Shown here one piece after another: positions 7,561 to 16,286 of a DNA stretch of 64,000 bases (within the stretch, counting starts at the first letter, position 1; the number at the start of each line of letters is the position of its first letter). The notes under the pieces are model-generated. The model saw nothing but the letters and a program-made list of their open reading frames with translations. It was not told where the DNA came from and did not search any database. Source of the DNA: an uncultured Pseudomonadales bacterium (GTDB taxonomy: Bacteria; Pseudomonadota; Gammaproteobacteria; Pseudomonadales; Azotimanducaceae); contig OY282447.1 in assembly GCA_958296165.1 (NCBI GenBank), positions 434,001 to 498,000 on the forward strand. Reading direction: 5' to 3'. The position numbers and the translations under genes are program-made.

Positions 7561-8307
7561 ATGTATCAAACGAGATGGCCGAGGACACTCCTGTTGGCGC
7601 CATGCGCGTTGCTGGCGCTAGCGGCTTGCCGGGGGCCAGCGCCGGCCGACGCCACCGCCAACCCGCGCACCTCGCCGGGCACCTGGTTTTGCCAATCGTC
7701 GGCTGGCGGCGGGGAGTGGGCCTGTCGTACCAACATCGATGCCGCCGTGCCGCGCCCAACGCGCCAGCCCGTCGTGAGGACGAAGCCGGATCCGTCGCCT
7801 AGGGCGGCACCAACACCGAGCGCGCCGATTGCACGGGCGCCGATCGCTGCGCCAGCGACCGAGCCGGCACCGCCACCAGCGCCTAAACCGCCAGCAGCCA
7901 CAGCACCAGCAGCAGCCCCAAAAACGGCAGCCGCGGCGGCGCCGCAGCGAGCCGACGATCCGGCCCTGCCTCTGTACCGGCGGCTCGCCTATCGATTGAA
8001 TGGCGAGACGCCGTTGAACGAACTGCCAGCAGAGTTCTATGCCCTGCAATTGCTCGCCATGTCTACGCCGGAGGAGTTGGCGCAGTTCACCGCCGAACGG
8101 CGACTGTCGGGCATGGCCAGCGTGCGCGTCGAGCGCAACGGCGACATCTACTACGTCCTGTTGGCCGGCATCTACGAAAACAGCGAGACCGCGGAACGCG
8201 CAGCGATCAGTCTCGAGGCGGAATTGGACGGCTTGGAACCCTGGATCCGCCCATTGCGCACGCTGCTGGACGCCATGCGCCGCGCCGACCAGATCGCCGG
8301 CGAATAG
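7561..8307 (+). CDS. SPOR-domain lipoprotein
   Basis: About 248 residues from ATG 7561. The N-terminus is a lipoprotein signal ending in LLALAAC. A long Pro/Ala-rich low-complexity linker follows, and the C-terminal 90 residues form a SPOR domain (EFYALQLLAMSTPEELAQF, then DIYYVLLAGIYENSETAERA). SPOR domains bind denuded glycan strands of septal peptidoglycan, so a role in division or wall remodelling in the periplasm is likely. The next gene begins 14 bases downstream on the same strand and also encodes a lipoprotein, suggesting co-transcription. Confidence 0.8.
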   Translation: MYQTRWPRTLLLAPCALLALAACRGPAPADATANPRTSPGTWFCQSSAGGGEWACRTNIDAAVPRPTRQPVVRTKPDPSPRAAPTPSAPIARAPIAAPATEPAPPPAPKPPAATAPAAAPKTAAAAAPQRADDPALPLYRRLAYRLNGETPLNELPAEFYALQLLAMSTPEELAQFTAERRLSGMASVRVERNGDIYYVLLAGIYENSETAERAAISLEAELDGLEPWIRPLRTLLDAMRRADQIAGE

Positions 8308-8321
8308 CGGCGAGCCGCCCG

Positions 8322-9476
8322 ATGAAGACGTCGCTGCTGGCTGCCGTCGGCTGCCTTGCCGCTTGTGGTGGCGGCGGCGGCGGTGGCAGTGGCGGCGGCA
8401 GCACCCCGCCACCCGCGCCTCCTCCCGTGTCTAGCGGCTGCTCGGTCGCCGTAGCCGCAGGCCCGTTCAACGCAGTCTGGCCAGACGACGACTGGCAACG
8501 GGCTACGCCACAGTCGCAGGGGCTGTGCCCCGATGCCATCGATGCCGCGCTGCGTTACGCCTTCGGCGAGGACAACTACACCGGTGCGGTGCTGGTGGCG
8601 AAAAACGGCTATCTGGTGTCCGAGCGCTACGCCGACGATCGCAGCGCGAACGATCTCGCCACGAGTTGGTCGGTCGCCAAGAGCTTCACCAGCGCCTTGC
8701 TCGGCACGGCGCGCGACGACGGTTTGATGGACGACATACGGGAACAGAAGGTCGCCGACTTGATGCCGGCCCGGTTTGCCGACGATTGGCGCGACACGGA
8801 AAAAGCCGACATCTCCGTGTGGCACCTAACGAACCTGCGCACCGGCCTCGAGCCCGTGGTTGCGGCACTGCTCTACGACGCGCCGGATCAGCTCGCGCTG
8901 GCCATGGATCGCAAACTGATCGGCAGTCCTGGAGAGAAGCTCTACAGCTACTCCAACGCCGACGTAATGATCGCTGGCGAAGTGATTCAAGGCGCTACCG
9001 GCACGCCCGCGCAGCACTATTTCGCGCAACGCATAGGAGCGACGATCGGCTTCAGCGGCGATTGGTGGCAAGACAGCGCCGGCAACGTGATGACCTACTG
9101 CTGCTTGGATGCAACGCCGCGAGATTTCCTCCGCTTTGGCCTGCTGTACGCGCGGGGCGGCGAGTGGAACGGCGACAGGTTGATCTCCGCGGACTGGATC
9201 GCCACGAGCACCGCTCCCGCACTGCGCGGCGAATATGCCTTCTACTGGTGGTCGGCGCCGCCGCAAGGCAAAGGCTTCACCGCCATCGGCCTGAATGGGC
9301 AGATCGTTGCCGTCTACCCGGAAGAAGACCTGGTGGTCGCCCGCTTCAGCCGCTATCGACGCATGGGCGACGGTCATGCCGTGAAAGTGGAAGGCAACTA
9401 CCACGAGACCACCGCCCCGGCGGCATTCGACAACGATACGTTCTTAGGCCAAATATTCGAGGCCGTAGAAACCTAG
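8322..9476 (+). CDS. Lipoprotein serine hydrolase, class C beta-lactamase/PBP4* fold
   Basis: A 384-residue protein with lipobox LAAC followed by a Gly-rich spacer of more than ten glycines and a Pro-rich run. The catalytic domain carries the SxxK motif in SWSVAKSFTSAL and the Tyr motif in YSYSNADVMIAG. The third motif is less clear, possibly the HxG-like IGLNGQ near the C-terminus. Such enzymes act on D-Ala peptides, esters or beta-lactams in the periplasm; the substrate cannot be read from sequence. It lies 14 bases after the SPOR lipoprotein gene. Confidence 0.8.
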   Translation: MKTSLLAAVGCLAACGGGGGGGSGGGSTPPPAPPPVSSGCSVAVAAGPFNAVWPDDDWQRATPQSQGLCPDAIDAALRYAFGEDNYTGAVLVAKNGYLVSERYADDRSANDLATSWSVAKSFTSALLGTARDDGLMDDIREQKVADLMPARFADDWRDTEKADISVWHLTNLRTGLEPVVAALLYDAPDQLALAMDRKLIGSPGEKLYSYSNADVMIAGEVIQGATGTPAQHYFAQRIGATIGFSGDWWQDSAGNVMTYCCLDATPRDFLRFGLLYARGGEWNGDRLISADWIATSTAPALRGEYAFYWWSAPPQGKGFTAIGLNGQIVAVYPEEDLVVARFSRYRRMGDGHAVKVEGNYHETTAPAAFDNDTFLGQIFEAVET

Positions 9477-9508
9477 CCGGCGGCGCAGCCTGCGGGTGCG
9501 AGCGCACT

Positions 9509-10450
9509 CTAGCGCGCCGGGCAGTGCGCCGCGAGGAATCTGGCCGGGCGCAGTGCGCTGGTGTCGAGCAGGCCGATGTGCCGATAGCGCTCGAACAAGG
9601 CATCGGCATCCGGTACCTCGTAGCGCTCCGGGCGGCGGACGAAATCATCGCAAAGGCGCAGCAGCCGCTCCTTCACGTACGGCAGCAGGGCGGCACTGTA
9701 GGCGTTGGGATTCAGAGCTTCATCCCAGAACGCGTTGACGTGATCCGCCCATGTAAAGGGGCGTTGCCGCACTGGTACGTCGTCGTGCCAGCCCAAGATC
9801 GCCGCTTTGCCCGGCACGATGCCATCCTCGAACAGGCTGCGATAGAACCGATAGCCCTCGTAGTTGGCCACTAGATCAGCGTTCGAGCGCACGCCGGTGG
9901 TCAACCGGCCGAACAACCCCACTTCCGTCACCACCGACCAGCGCGCCGCCCGCGCTTCGTCGCGCAAGCGACGATACCGGCCGTAGAACTTGCGGCCTTG
10001 CGAGAAGAAGTGGCCGATCTTGTCGGTGCCCATGTACACGTCGTTGACGTGAATGGTGGGCCCGAAGCCGAACACCCACGCCACGCGAGCGGCGTGGAGG
10101 GGAAAGTCGCCAACTACGGATTGATCCCTCGTGTTGGGCACCTTTTCCACCGCCGCGGCGTTCATTGCCCAACGTTCCAGCCGGTCCACCCAGTGCAGGC
10201 CGCCGAGCCGTCGGTAGACGGCCATCGCTATCTGCCACTCGTCCTCGCCGACCGACCACGATGCCGCCACCTCGTCCAATGCCTCGTTCACCTTGGCGTC
10301 GAGCACGGCCAAGCTGTCCGCGATGTCTACGTCGCGATTGGTGTACGGGTCGATCTCGTAGCCGGCAGCCGATGACGCGGCCAACGCCACCATCAACAGC
10401 ACCGCCTTGCGGCCTGTCGCCAGCGCGGACACCAGTGCGGTGATTGCCAT
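9509..10450 (-). CDS. Exported protein of unknown function
   Basis: About 313 residues from ATG 10450; a GTG five codons upstream (10465) is possible. The N-terminus is a signal peptide (KAVLLMVALAASSAAG, cut before YEIDPYTNRD). Notable segments are GFGPTIHVNDVYMGTDKIGH followed by FFSQGRKFYGRY, and a C-terminal region rich in aromatic and Arg residues. The DKIGH box recalls small periplasmic proteins of the YfiM type, but overall similarity is too weak to claim. It is convergent with the serine hydrolase gene and 3' of the MhpD-like gene. Confidence 0.6.
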   Translation of the reverse strand: MAITALVSALATGRKAVLLMVALAASSAAGYEIDPYTNRDVDIADSLAVLDAKVNEALDEVAASWSVGEDEWQIAMAVYRRLGGLHWVDRLERWAMNAAAVEKVPNTRDQSVVGDFPLHAARVAWVFGFGPTIHVNDVYMGTDKIGHFFSQGRKFYGRYRRLRDEARAARWSVVTEVGLFGRLTTGVRSNADLVANYEGYRFYRSLFEDGIVPGKAAILGWHDDVPVRQRPFTWADHVNAFWDEALNPNAYSAALLPYVKERLLRLCDDFVRRPERYEVPDADALFERYRHIGLLDTSALRPARFLAAHCPAR

Positions 10451-10484
10451 CGTTCGATTCGCCACCGCTTAACGGCCGCTCGTC

Positions 10485-11210
10485 CTACCTCAGCGGCGTG
10501 GTCAATTCGCCGCTTTCGTCTATCCTGCACGCCACCGATCCGAAACGATCGGTCACTACCGAAACTCGGCCCGGCTCGCTGATCGGCACCAAGGGCGCCA
10601 CGGAACCGCACAGCACGGTTTGACCGGCGTACAGGCGCAGGCGATGTTGGTGCAGTTCCTTGGCGAGCCAACGCAGCGACGCCGCCACGGTTTCCGCTAA
10701 CGCTTCGCCTGCCACGTGCGCGACTTCCACGTCGTCAACCTCCATCCGCAACGTGGCCGATGCGGCGTCCAACGGCGAGCTGGTGTCCGTCGCGTAGACG
10801 AAGCCGGCATGAATGGCGTTGCTGGCGATCAGCTTCGGCATCGATTGCTCGTCGGCGAAGGTGGGGTCGTGCAGTTCGATCACGGCGAACACGGAATCCA
10901 CCGCGCGGCGCAGGCGGGCGTCCGAGATGTCGCTTGCCGGGACATCTTGGCCCAGCCGCACGGCGAGTTCGCCCTCGACGGCGAGCGACGAGAAACGAGT
11001 GAGAGGAATCGTGGTTCCCGAAGGCCAGCGTCCGCTGTGGAACAGCCGTCCGAACACGGGCTGCTCGATGTTCAACTGGCGTTGCGTCGTCGGCGTTGCG
11101 CAACCAACCTTGTAGCCCACAACCGCGTCGCCGCGCCACTGCCGAAGGCGGCAGAAGGCGTGTTGCTCGGCGTAGGCCTGCTCCAGTGCGGTGGTGTTCA
11201 GCGGTGGCAT
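10485..11210 (-). CDS. 2-keto-4-pentenoate hydratase-like protein (MhpD group, FAH superfamily)
   Basis: A 241-residue protein with the MhpD/FAH-superfamily pattern: VVGYKVGCATPTTQRQL near the N-terminus, then SLAVEGELAVRLGQDVP with the metal-binding acidic residues, and AVIELHDPTF. MhpD-type enzymes hydrate 2-hydroxypentadienoate or related dienoates in meta-cleavage of aromatics; others are decarboxylases. No other catabolic genes are nearby, so the substrate is open. The protein is slightly shorter than MhpD (about 270 residues). Confidence 0.75.
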   Translation of the reverse strand: MPPLNTTALEQAYAEQHAFCRLRQWRGDAVVGYKVGCATPTTQRQLNIEQPVFGRLFHSGRWPSGTTIPLTRFSSLAVEGELAVRLGQDVPASDISDARLRRAVDSVFAVIELHDPTFADEQSMPKLIASNAIHAGFVYATDTSSPLDAASATLRMEVDDVEVAHVAGEALAETVAASLRWLAKELHQHRLRLYAGQTVLCGSVAPLVPISEPGRVSVVTDRFGSVACRIDESGELTTPLR

Positions 11211-11363
11211 CGGGGGTCCTTGGGCGGGGTGGGCGATGGTTCCCCGCTACGGCAATTGTCGAGATCGGCCATTGCTGTTCGCGTCCTAGTGTTCTTCCTG
11301 TGGTTTGCGTGGCAAGCGAAATATGCGACATTCCATAGCTTCCTAGCTACACCAAAGTCAACC

Positions 11364-12242
11364 ATGTCAAACGGAAGTTGCTTGTGCGGCGACGTCGCGT
11401 TCGAAATCACGGGGCCTGTCGAGCAGATGGGGCATTGCCACTGCTCGATGTGCCGGAAGTTCCACGGCAGCGCGTTCGCCACTTTCGGCGTCGTCGCGCC
11501 GAGCGATTTTCGCTGGCTGCGCGGCGGAGGGGGCGAGAGCGGCGAAGGGGGTGAAGGGAAAGTGGTTCACTACCCATCTTCGGCAAGCGGCTGGCGCAAC
11601 TTCTGCGGGCGCTGCGGCGCGGCCACTCCCGGTCTTCCGCCCAACGGCCCGTTCGCGCTGGTGCCAATGGGCGCCGTGGCGGAGGATCCGGGCAGCCGCC
11701 CCGTGCTGCACTTCTTCGTTGGCTCGAAGGCGCCGTGGCACTCGATAGTCGACGACTTGCCGCAGCATGACGCTTGGCCGCCGGAGTTCGGCGACGACGC
11801 AGTGGCGGTAGAGCGCCCGGTACGCACGGCGGCGACGCCCGGTGCCACCGGCGGCAGCTGCCTGTGCGGGGCCGTGACGTTCGAGTACGACGGCCAGCCC
11901 GAACGCATGTTGAACTGCCACTGCTCGCGTTGCCGCAGGGCGATGGGCGCCGCCTACGCCACGATGGTGATGGTGCGCCACGATGTCTTCCGGTGGCTGT
12001 CGGGCCAAGAGCAGATCGTCAACTACAAGATGCCGGAGGCGAAAGTGAAAGGCACGGCGTTCTGCCGCACATGCGGCTCGCAAGTGCCGCGCCGCCGCGA
12101 CGAAAGCGCCATGCAGATTCCCGCCGGCTGCCTGGACGACGACCCAGGCGCCCGGCCTTCGCTGAACATCTTCACCGATTCCAAAGCCGCCTGGTCTGCG
12201 CTCGACGCGAACTTGCCGGGGTTCCCGGACGCCCCCGGATAG
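11364..12242 (+). CDS. Tandem GFA-domain protein
   Basis: 292 residues from ATG 11364; the longer upstream open frame has no coding character. Two GFA (glutathione-dependent formaldehyde-activating enzyme-like) domains are fused head to tail. Domain 1 shows SCLCGDVAFE, HCHCSMCRKFHGSAF and FCGRCG. Domain 2 shows SCLCGAVTFE, NCHCSRCRRAMGAAY and FCRTCGSQVP. The Cys clusters are the zinc sites of the family. Most GFA proteins have one domain of 120-150 residues, so this looks like an internal duplication. Some members bind glutathione; the reaction here is unknown. Confidence 0.88.
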   Translation: MSNGSCLCGDVAFEITGPVEQMGHCHCSMCRKFHGSAFATFGVVAPSDFRWLRGGGGESGEGGEGKVVHYPSSASGWRNFCGRCGAATPGLPPNGPFALVPMGAVAEDPGSRPVLHFFVGSKAPWHSIVDDLPQHDAWPPEFGDDAVAVERPVRTAATPGATGGSCLCGAVTFEYDGQPERMLNCHCSRCRRAMGAAYATMVMVRHDVFRWLSGQEQIVNYKMPEAKVKGTAFCRTCGSQVPRRRDESAMQIPAGCLDDDPGARPSLNIFTDSKAAWSALDANLPGFPDAPG

Positions 12243-12266
12243 GCGCCGCCTAGCAAGCGAGCCGCC

Positions 12267-13433
12267 CTATCGCGCTGGCCAGCGCCACGGCGGCAGTTCG
12301 AGAGGGTCGAAGCCCACCGCGAAGGTCTGCCCAAACTCCTTGTCGAGTTCCAGATGGTTGACATCTTCGGCCTTGGTCAGCGCCTCGATCAGGCTGGGCG
12401 CATGCGTGGTCACCCATAGCTGCGTGTCGTCCGCACACTTGCGCATGAGCCGGCCTAGAGCCGGCAGCAGCTCCGGGTGCAGGCTCGTCTCCGGCTCGTT
12501 CAGCACCATCAAGCTCGGCGGGCGCGGCGTGAGCAAGGCAGCGATCCACAACAGGTAGCGCAATGTCCCGTCCGAGAGTTCCGCCTGGGAGAGCGGCCGC
12601 AACAGGCCATGTTGGCGAAACAGCAGCTTAAACAAGCCGCCGGCTTCCGCCACTTCGACCGTTGCATCGGGGAAGGCATCGGCCACCGCCTCGGCCAGCG
12701 CGGCGTCGTCGCCGATCTCCATGATCGTGCGCCAAGCCGCCGCCAAATCGTGGCCGTCGTTGGCCAGCACCGGCGTGCGAGTACCGATCTGCGGCACGCG
12801 CGCCGGCGAGGCGAGGTCGGTGCGGAAGTGGTCGTAGAAACGCCAAGAGCGTATCTGCTCGCGCAGCATCAATACCTCCGGCGCGCGCTCGGGATCTGCG
12901 AGGCGCGACAGCACGCTGTCGTAGCTCGGCAAGTTGCGTTCGATGGCCTGCCACCGACCTTCGCCGTCGCGCACGCGCACGACGGCGCCGCGCCGGTCCA
13001 TGCAGCCGCGTTGATCGTGCCAGGTGCCGCCGTGCCAGATGACTTCGCGCTTGATCTCAGGGTCCTTGTGGAACATGGTGCGCGGCACTGGCTGCGGCAG
13101 GCCGAAGTCGATGGCATAGCTGAAGTCGTCGGCGGCGAGACCGAAGCGCAAACTCACCGGCTTCTTGCGGGTCGTGCCCTGCACGGCGAAGTCGCCTCGT
13201 TTCACAGCGCGGCCGATGGTCTCCGGCCCGCCCCACAGCACCGACTCCACGCCGCCTTCGCCGGCCAGCGATTCCGTGGCGGTACCCAAGGCCGTCTCCG
13301 AGAGCAGCCGCAGGGCGCGATAGAGATTCGACTTGCCGCTGCCGTTCGCGCCGGTGACCACATTCAGCCGCGTTAGCGGCAATACCACGTCGCGCAACGA
13401 TCGATAGTTGGCAATGGCCAATGTGCGCAGCAT
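12267..13433 (-). CDS. RecF/SMC-like AAA ATPase of unknown role
   Basis: 388 residues from ATG 13433 (MLRTLAIANYRSLRDV); the upstream ATG at 13463 adds ten non-conserved residues. ABC-type ATPase motifs are complete: Walker A GANGSGKSN, signature LSDGTLRYL, Walker B SLMVLNEPETSLHP and switch His in VTTHAPSL. This domain (AAA_21/AAA_15) is shared by RecF and by ATPases of OLD-type and other defence systems. There is no attached or adjacent nuclease, so it stands alone here. It is divergent from nth, with about 115 bases between. Confidence 0.85.
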   Translation of the reverse strand: MLRTLAIANYRSLRDVVLPLTRLNVVTGANGSGKSNLYRALRLLSETALGTATESLAGEGGVESVLWGGPETIGRAVKRGDFAVQGTTRKKPVSLRFGLAADDFSYAIDFGLPQPVPRTMFHKDPEIKREVIWHGGTWHDQRGCMDRRGAVVRVRDGEGRWQAIERNLPSYDSVLSRLADPERAPEVLMLREQIRSWRFYDHFRTDLASPARVPQIGTRTPVLANDGHDLAAAWRTIMEIGDDAALAEAVADAFPDATVEVAEAGGLFKLLFRQHGLLRPLSQAELSDGTLRYLLWIAALLTPRPPSLMVLNEPETSLHPELLPALGRLMRKCADDTQLWVTTHAPSLIEALTKAEDVNHLELDKEFGQTFAVGFDPLELPPWRWPAR

Positions 13434-13549
13434 CAGCTTTCGCCGCCAAGCGCCCCGCAGCACACGGCCTTGTCGATGGTCGGCAGCTTGGCGGACAATC
13501 CACCTACACCCAACACGCGCCTCATCAACAAGCGCCTCATCGAACGCAA

Positions 13550-14188
13550 GTGAACAAAGACAAACGAGCGCAGATATTCGACCGTCTGCGCAGCGAAAAT
13601 CCCGAGCCTACCACCGAGCTCGATTTCGGCACGCCGTTCGAACTGCTCATCAGCGTGATGCTCTCCGCGCAAGCTACCGATGTGAGCGTCAACAAAGCCA
13701 CCGGGCCGCTATACGCAGTGGCCAATACGCCGCAGGCAATGTTGGATCTGGGCTTGGAGAGGCTTAAGGATTTCATCAAATCCATCGGCCTGTTCAACAC
13801 CAAGGCCGCCAACATACTGAAGACGTGTGGCCTTCTGATCGCCGAGCACGGCGGTGCAGTGCCGCGCAGCCGAACCGCCCTGGAGGCCCTGCCAGGCGTG
13901 GGCCGCAAGACCGCCAACGTGGTGTTGAACACCGCCTTCGGCGAGCCCACCATCGCCGTGGACACGCACATCCTACGGGTGTGCAACCGCACCAAGATCG
14001 CACCGGGCAAGACGCCGAGGGCGGTGGAGGACAAACTCGTGCGCTGGGTGCCGGCACAGTTCAAGCGCGGGGCCCATCACTGGCTGATCCTGCACGGCCG
14101 CTACGTCTGCACGGCGCGCAAGCCGCGCTGCGGGGCCTGCGTGATCGAGGACCTGTGCGAGTTCAAGGACAAGACCGAATACGCCTGA
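13550..14188 (+). CDS. nth: Endonuclease III (DNA glycosylase/AP lyase)
   Basis: 212 residues from GTG 13550, almost exactly the length of the E. coli enzyme (211). The helix-hairpin-helix LPGVGRKTANVVL carries the catalytic Lys, and AVDTHILRVCNR carries the catalytic Asp. The C-terminal iron-sulfur loop is intact (CTARKPRCGACVIEDLC, spacing C-X6-C-X2-C-X5-C). It removes oxidised pyrimidines and cleaves abasic sites in base-excision repair. The frame is open further upstream, but those codons have no homology. Confidence 0.96.
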   Translation: MNKDKRAQIFDRLRSENPEPTTELDFGTPFELLISVMLSAQATDVSVNKATGPLYAVANTPQAMLDLGLERLKDFIKSIGLFNTKAANILKTCGLLIAEHGGAVPRSRTALEALPGVGRKTANVVLNTAFGEPTIAVDTHILRVCNRTKIAPGKTPRAVEDKLVRWVPAQFKRGAHHWLILHGRYVCTARKPRCGACVIEDLCEFKDKTEYA

Positions 14189-14207
14189 GCCTTCCGCGAG
14201 CCGCCTT

Positions 14208-15608
14208 TCACGCCTCGTCCGCAGCCAAGCGCTGCTCGAGCTTCTCGTAGATGCCGCCGAACGCGCCGTTGCTCATCAGCACGACATGCGCCGCCAGCGC
14301 ACCGCCGCGCTTGGCCGCAAGCATTGCCACAAGGCGGTCGATGTCGTCTACGACCATTGCTGGCACCGCGCAGGCGCCAGCAACCGCTTCCACGTCCCAG
14401 CGGATGTTGGCAGCGCGGAACCAGATCACCTCGTCGGCGGCGGCGCAGCACTTCGCCAAGTCTGCTCGCAGCGTGCCGAGCGACATCGTGTGGGTGCTCG
14501 GGTCTACCACGGCGATCACCCGCTCGTCGCCGACGCGGGCGCGAATGCCCTCCAACGTAGTGCGGATGGCCGTGGGATGGTGGGCGAAATCGTCGTAGAC
14601 CTTGATGCCCGGCTGATCGACGATCAGCTCCATGCGCCGTTTGACGCTGGCGAACGAGCAAAGCGCCGCCGCCCCTTCCCGCGCCGGCACCCCCGCGTGC
14701 CGTGCCGCGGCCAGCGCCGCTAGCGCATTGGCGACGTTGTGGCGCCCCATCAGCGGCCACGACACGCTGCCGACCTCGCTGCCGTTGCATAGCACGGCGA
14801 AGCTGCTGGCGTCCGCAGCCACGTCCGCCGCCTGCCAGAGATCCCCCGCCGGCGCCTCTGGCGGCGCATCGACTGCAAAGCGCGTCAAAGGAGTCCAACA
14901 CCCCATGCGGAGCGTTTGGTCGACATTCTCATCGAGTGCTGGCACGACGATCAGGCCGTTGCCGGGCACCGTGCGCAGCAAATGGTGGAACTGCGTTTGG
15001 ATCTGTCCTAAGTCGTCGAAGACATCCGCATGATCGAGTTCTAGGTTGTTCACGATCAGCGTGCGCGGCCGGTAGTGGACGAACTTGGAACGCCGGTCGA
15101 AGTACGAAGTGTCGTATTCGTCCGCCTCCACGACGAAATGCACGCCCGTGCCGAGCCGAGCCGACACGCCGAAGTTGCCCGGCACGCCGCCGATCAGAAA
15201 GCCAGGATCACAAGCCGCGTAGTCCAGGATGTGGGCCACCATGCTGGCGGTGGTGGTCTTGCCGTGGGTGCCGGCGGCTGCAATGGGCCAGCGCCCGCGC
15301 AGCACGGCGTTTCCTAGCCATTCGGCGCCGGAGGCATAGGGCAAATTGTGGTTCAGCACGTATTCCACTGCCGCGTGACCGCGCGGCAGTTGGGCATTGC
15401 CGATCACCACCAGATCCGGCTCTGGGCGCAGCTGGCTCGGCTCGAAGCCCTCGAATACGGCAATGCCAGCATCGGCAAGTTGATGGCTCATGGGCGGATA
15501 CAGCGCTCGGTCGAAGCCGCTTACAGACGCGCCCATCTGCCGCGCCAAGAGCGCGAGGCTGCCCATCAGCGTGCCGCCGATGCCCATGAAGAACAGCCGC
15601 TGCGGCAT
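14208..15608 (-). CDS. mpl: UDP-N-acetylmuramate:L-Ala-gamma-D-Glu-meso-DAP ligase (murein peptide recycling)
   Basis: A 466-residue Mur-ligase-family protein. The N-terminal Rossmann segment (FFMGIGGTLMGSLALLA), the ATP loop AAAGTHGKTTTASMVA and the Mpl-typical VYDDFAHHPTAIRTTLEGI are present. Mpl joins recycled tripeptide to UDP-MurNAc in the cytoplasm, bypassing de novo stem-peptide synthesis. Length fits E. coli Mpl (457). It is convergent with nth and followed upstream on the same strand by a membrane protein gene. Confidence 0.95.
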   Translation of the reverse strand: MPQRLFFMGIGGTLMGSLALLARQMGASVSGFDRALYPPMSHQLADAGIAVFEGFEPSQLRPEPDLVVIGNAQLPRGHAAVEYVLNHNLPYASGAEWLGNAVLRGRWPIAAAGTHGKTTTASMVAHILDYAACDPGFLIGGVPGNFGVSARLGTGVHFVVEADEYDTSYFDRRSKFVHYRPRTLIVNNLELDHADVFDDLGQIQTQFHHLLRTVPGNGLIVVPALDENVDQTLRMGCWTPLTRFAVDAPPEAPAGDLWQAADVAADASSFAVLCNGSEVGSVSWPLMGRHNVANALAALAAARHAGVPAREGAAALCSFASVKRRMELIVDQPGIKVYDDFAHHPTAIRTTLEGIRARVGDERVIAVVDPSTHTMSLGTLRADLAKCCAAADEVIWFRAANIRWDVEAVAGACAVPAMVVDDIDRLVAMLAAKRGGALAAHVVLMSNGAFGGIYEKLEQRLAADEA

Positions 15609-15650
15609 CTGTGAAGCGCTCTTTACCGCTAGAAAGTCTGCGAGTGCGCG

Positions 15651-16178
15651 CTAGTTCGCCGCGTTGCCCAACGCCGCCGCGAGGGCGGGACCCAGCGCCG
15701 CCTGGACAACCACCAGGGTTACTGCATACGTCGCTACGGCGAGCAACACGCCAACCCACAGCTTGCACGACAAGGCGCGGTGCAGGATGAAGCCCACAAC
15801 GGTGATTTCCCACAGCAGGAACAGCCAGAGAGCGCCTTCGCGGAACACGCCAGTGGTGATGCCGTACGCCGCCAGAAAGGCGACTTCAATCACCAGACTA
15901 GTGCCCATGATCGCTCCCAACGTAGCGGGAAAGCGCACCTCGAAGTTGCGCACGTAGAGCGCAAACCAAGTGATGCAGGCGATCACGGCGACGGCGATCA
16001 AAGCGACGTTGATTGCCAGCGCCGTGGACAACCCAGGCCATACGACAGCCTGCCGAACCGCCGCCAACGCCAGCTGCCCAGCCACGAGCGCACATAGAAA
16101 CCAAGTGCGGGTTGGCACCAGTTCGGGGCCGAGGCGCAGCAAGCAGATGCCCCAGAACAGTCTCAAAACGGCGACCAT
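15651..16178 (-). CDS. Small multi-pass inner-membrane protein of unknown function
   Basis: About 175 residues from ATG 16178 (MVAVLRLFWGICLLRLGPEL); upstream codons are Arg/Ala-rich and unlikely to be translated. Five hydrophobic segments can be seen, for example LCALVAGQLALAAV, ALAINVALIAVAVIACITWF, TSLVIEVAFLAAYG, LWLFLLWEITVVGFIL and LLAVATYAVTLVVV. No family is recognised. It lies upstream of mpl on the same strand with a 42-base gap, so the two may be co-transcribed. Confidence 0.6.
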   Translation of the reverse strand: MVAVLRLFWGICLLRLGPELVPTRTWFLCALVAGQLALAAVRQAVVWPGLSTALAINVALIAVAVIACITWFALYVRNFEVRFPATLGAIMGTSLVIEVAFLAAYGITTGVFREGALWLFLLWEITVVGFILHRALSCKLWVGVLLAVATYAVTLVVVQAALGPALAAALGNAAN

Positions 16179-16286
16179 GGCGGCATTGTCGCATACAGGT
16201 GCGGGCGGCAGCGGCCGAATCGCACCCGTTCGCGCTGCGCGGCGCACCGCGCCGTATAATTGCCGCACCGACGCTCAAGCGGCACC

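Noticed and set aside
6001-7600. Right attachment site for the tRNA-Leu island
   Set aside because: I looked for a repeat of the tRNA 3' end (CGAGTCTCTCCCCAGGC) and found none, so no att site is claimed.
10716-11363. N-terminal extension of the GFA protein
   Set aside because: The extension is antisense to the MhpD-like gene, lacks homology, and ATG 11364 begins directly before the first GFA motif.
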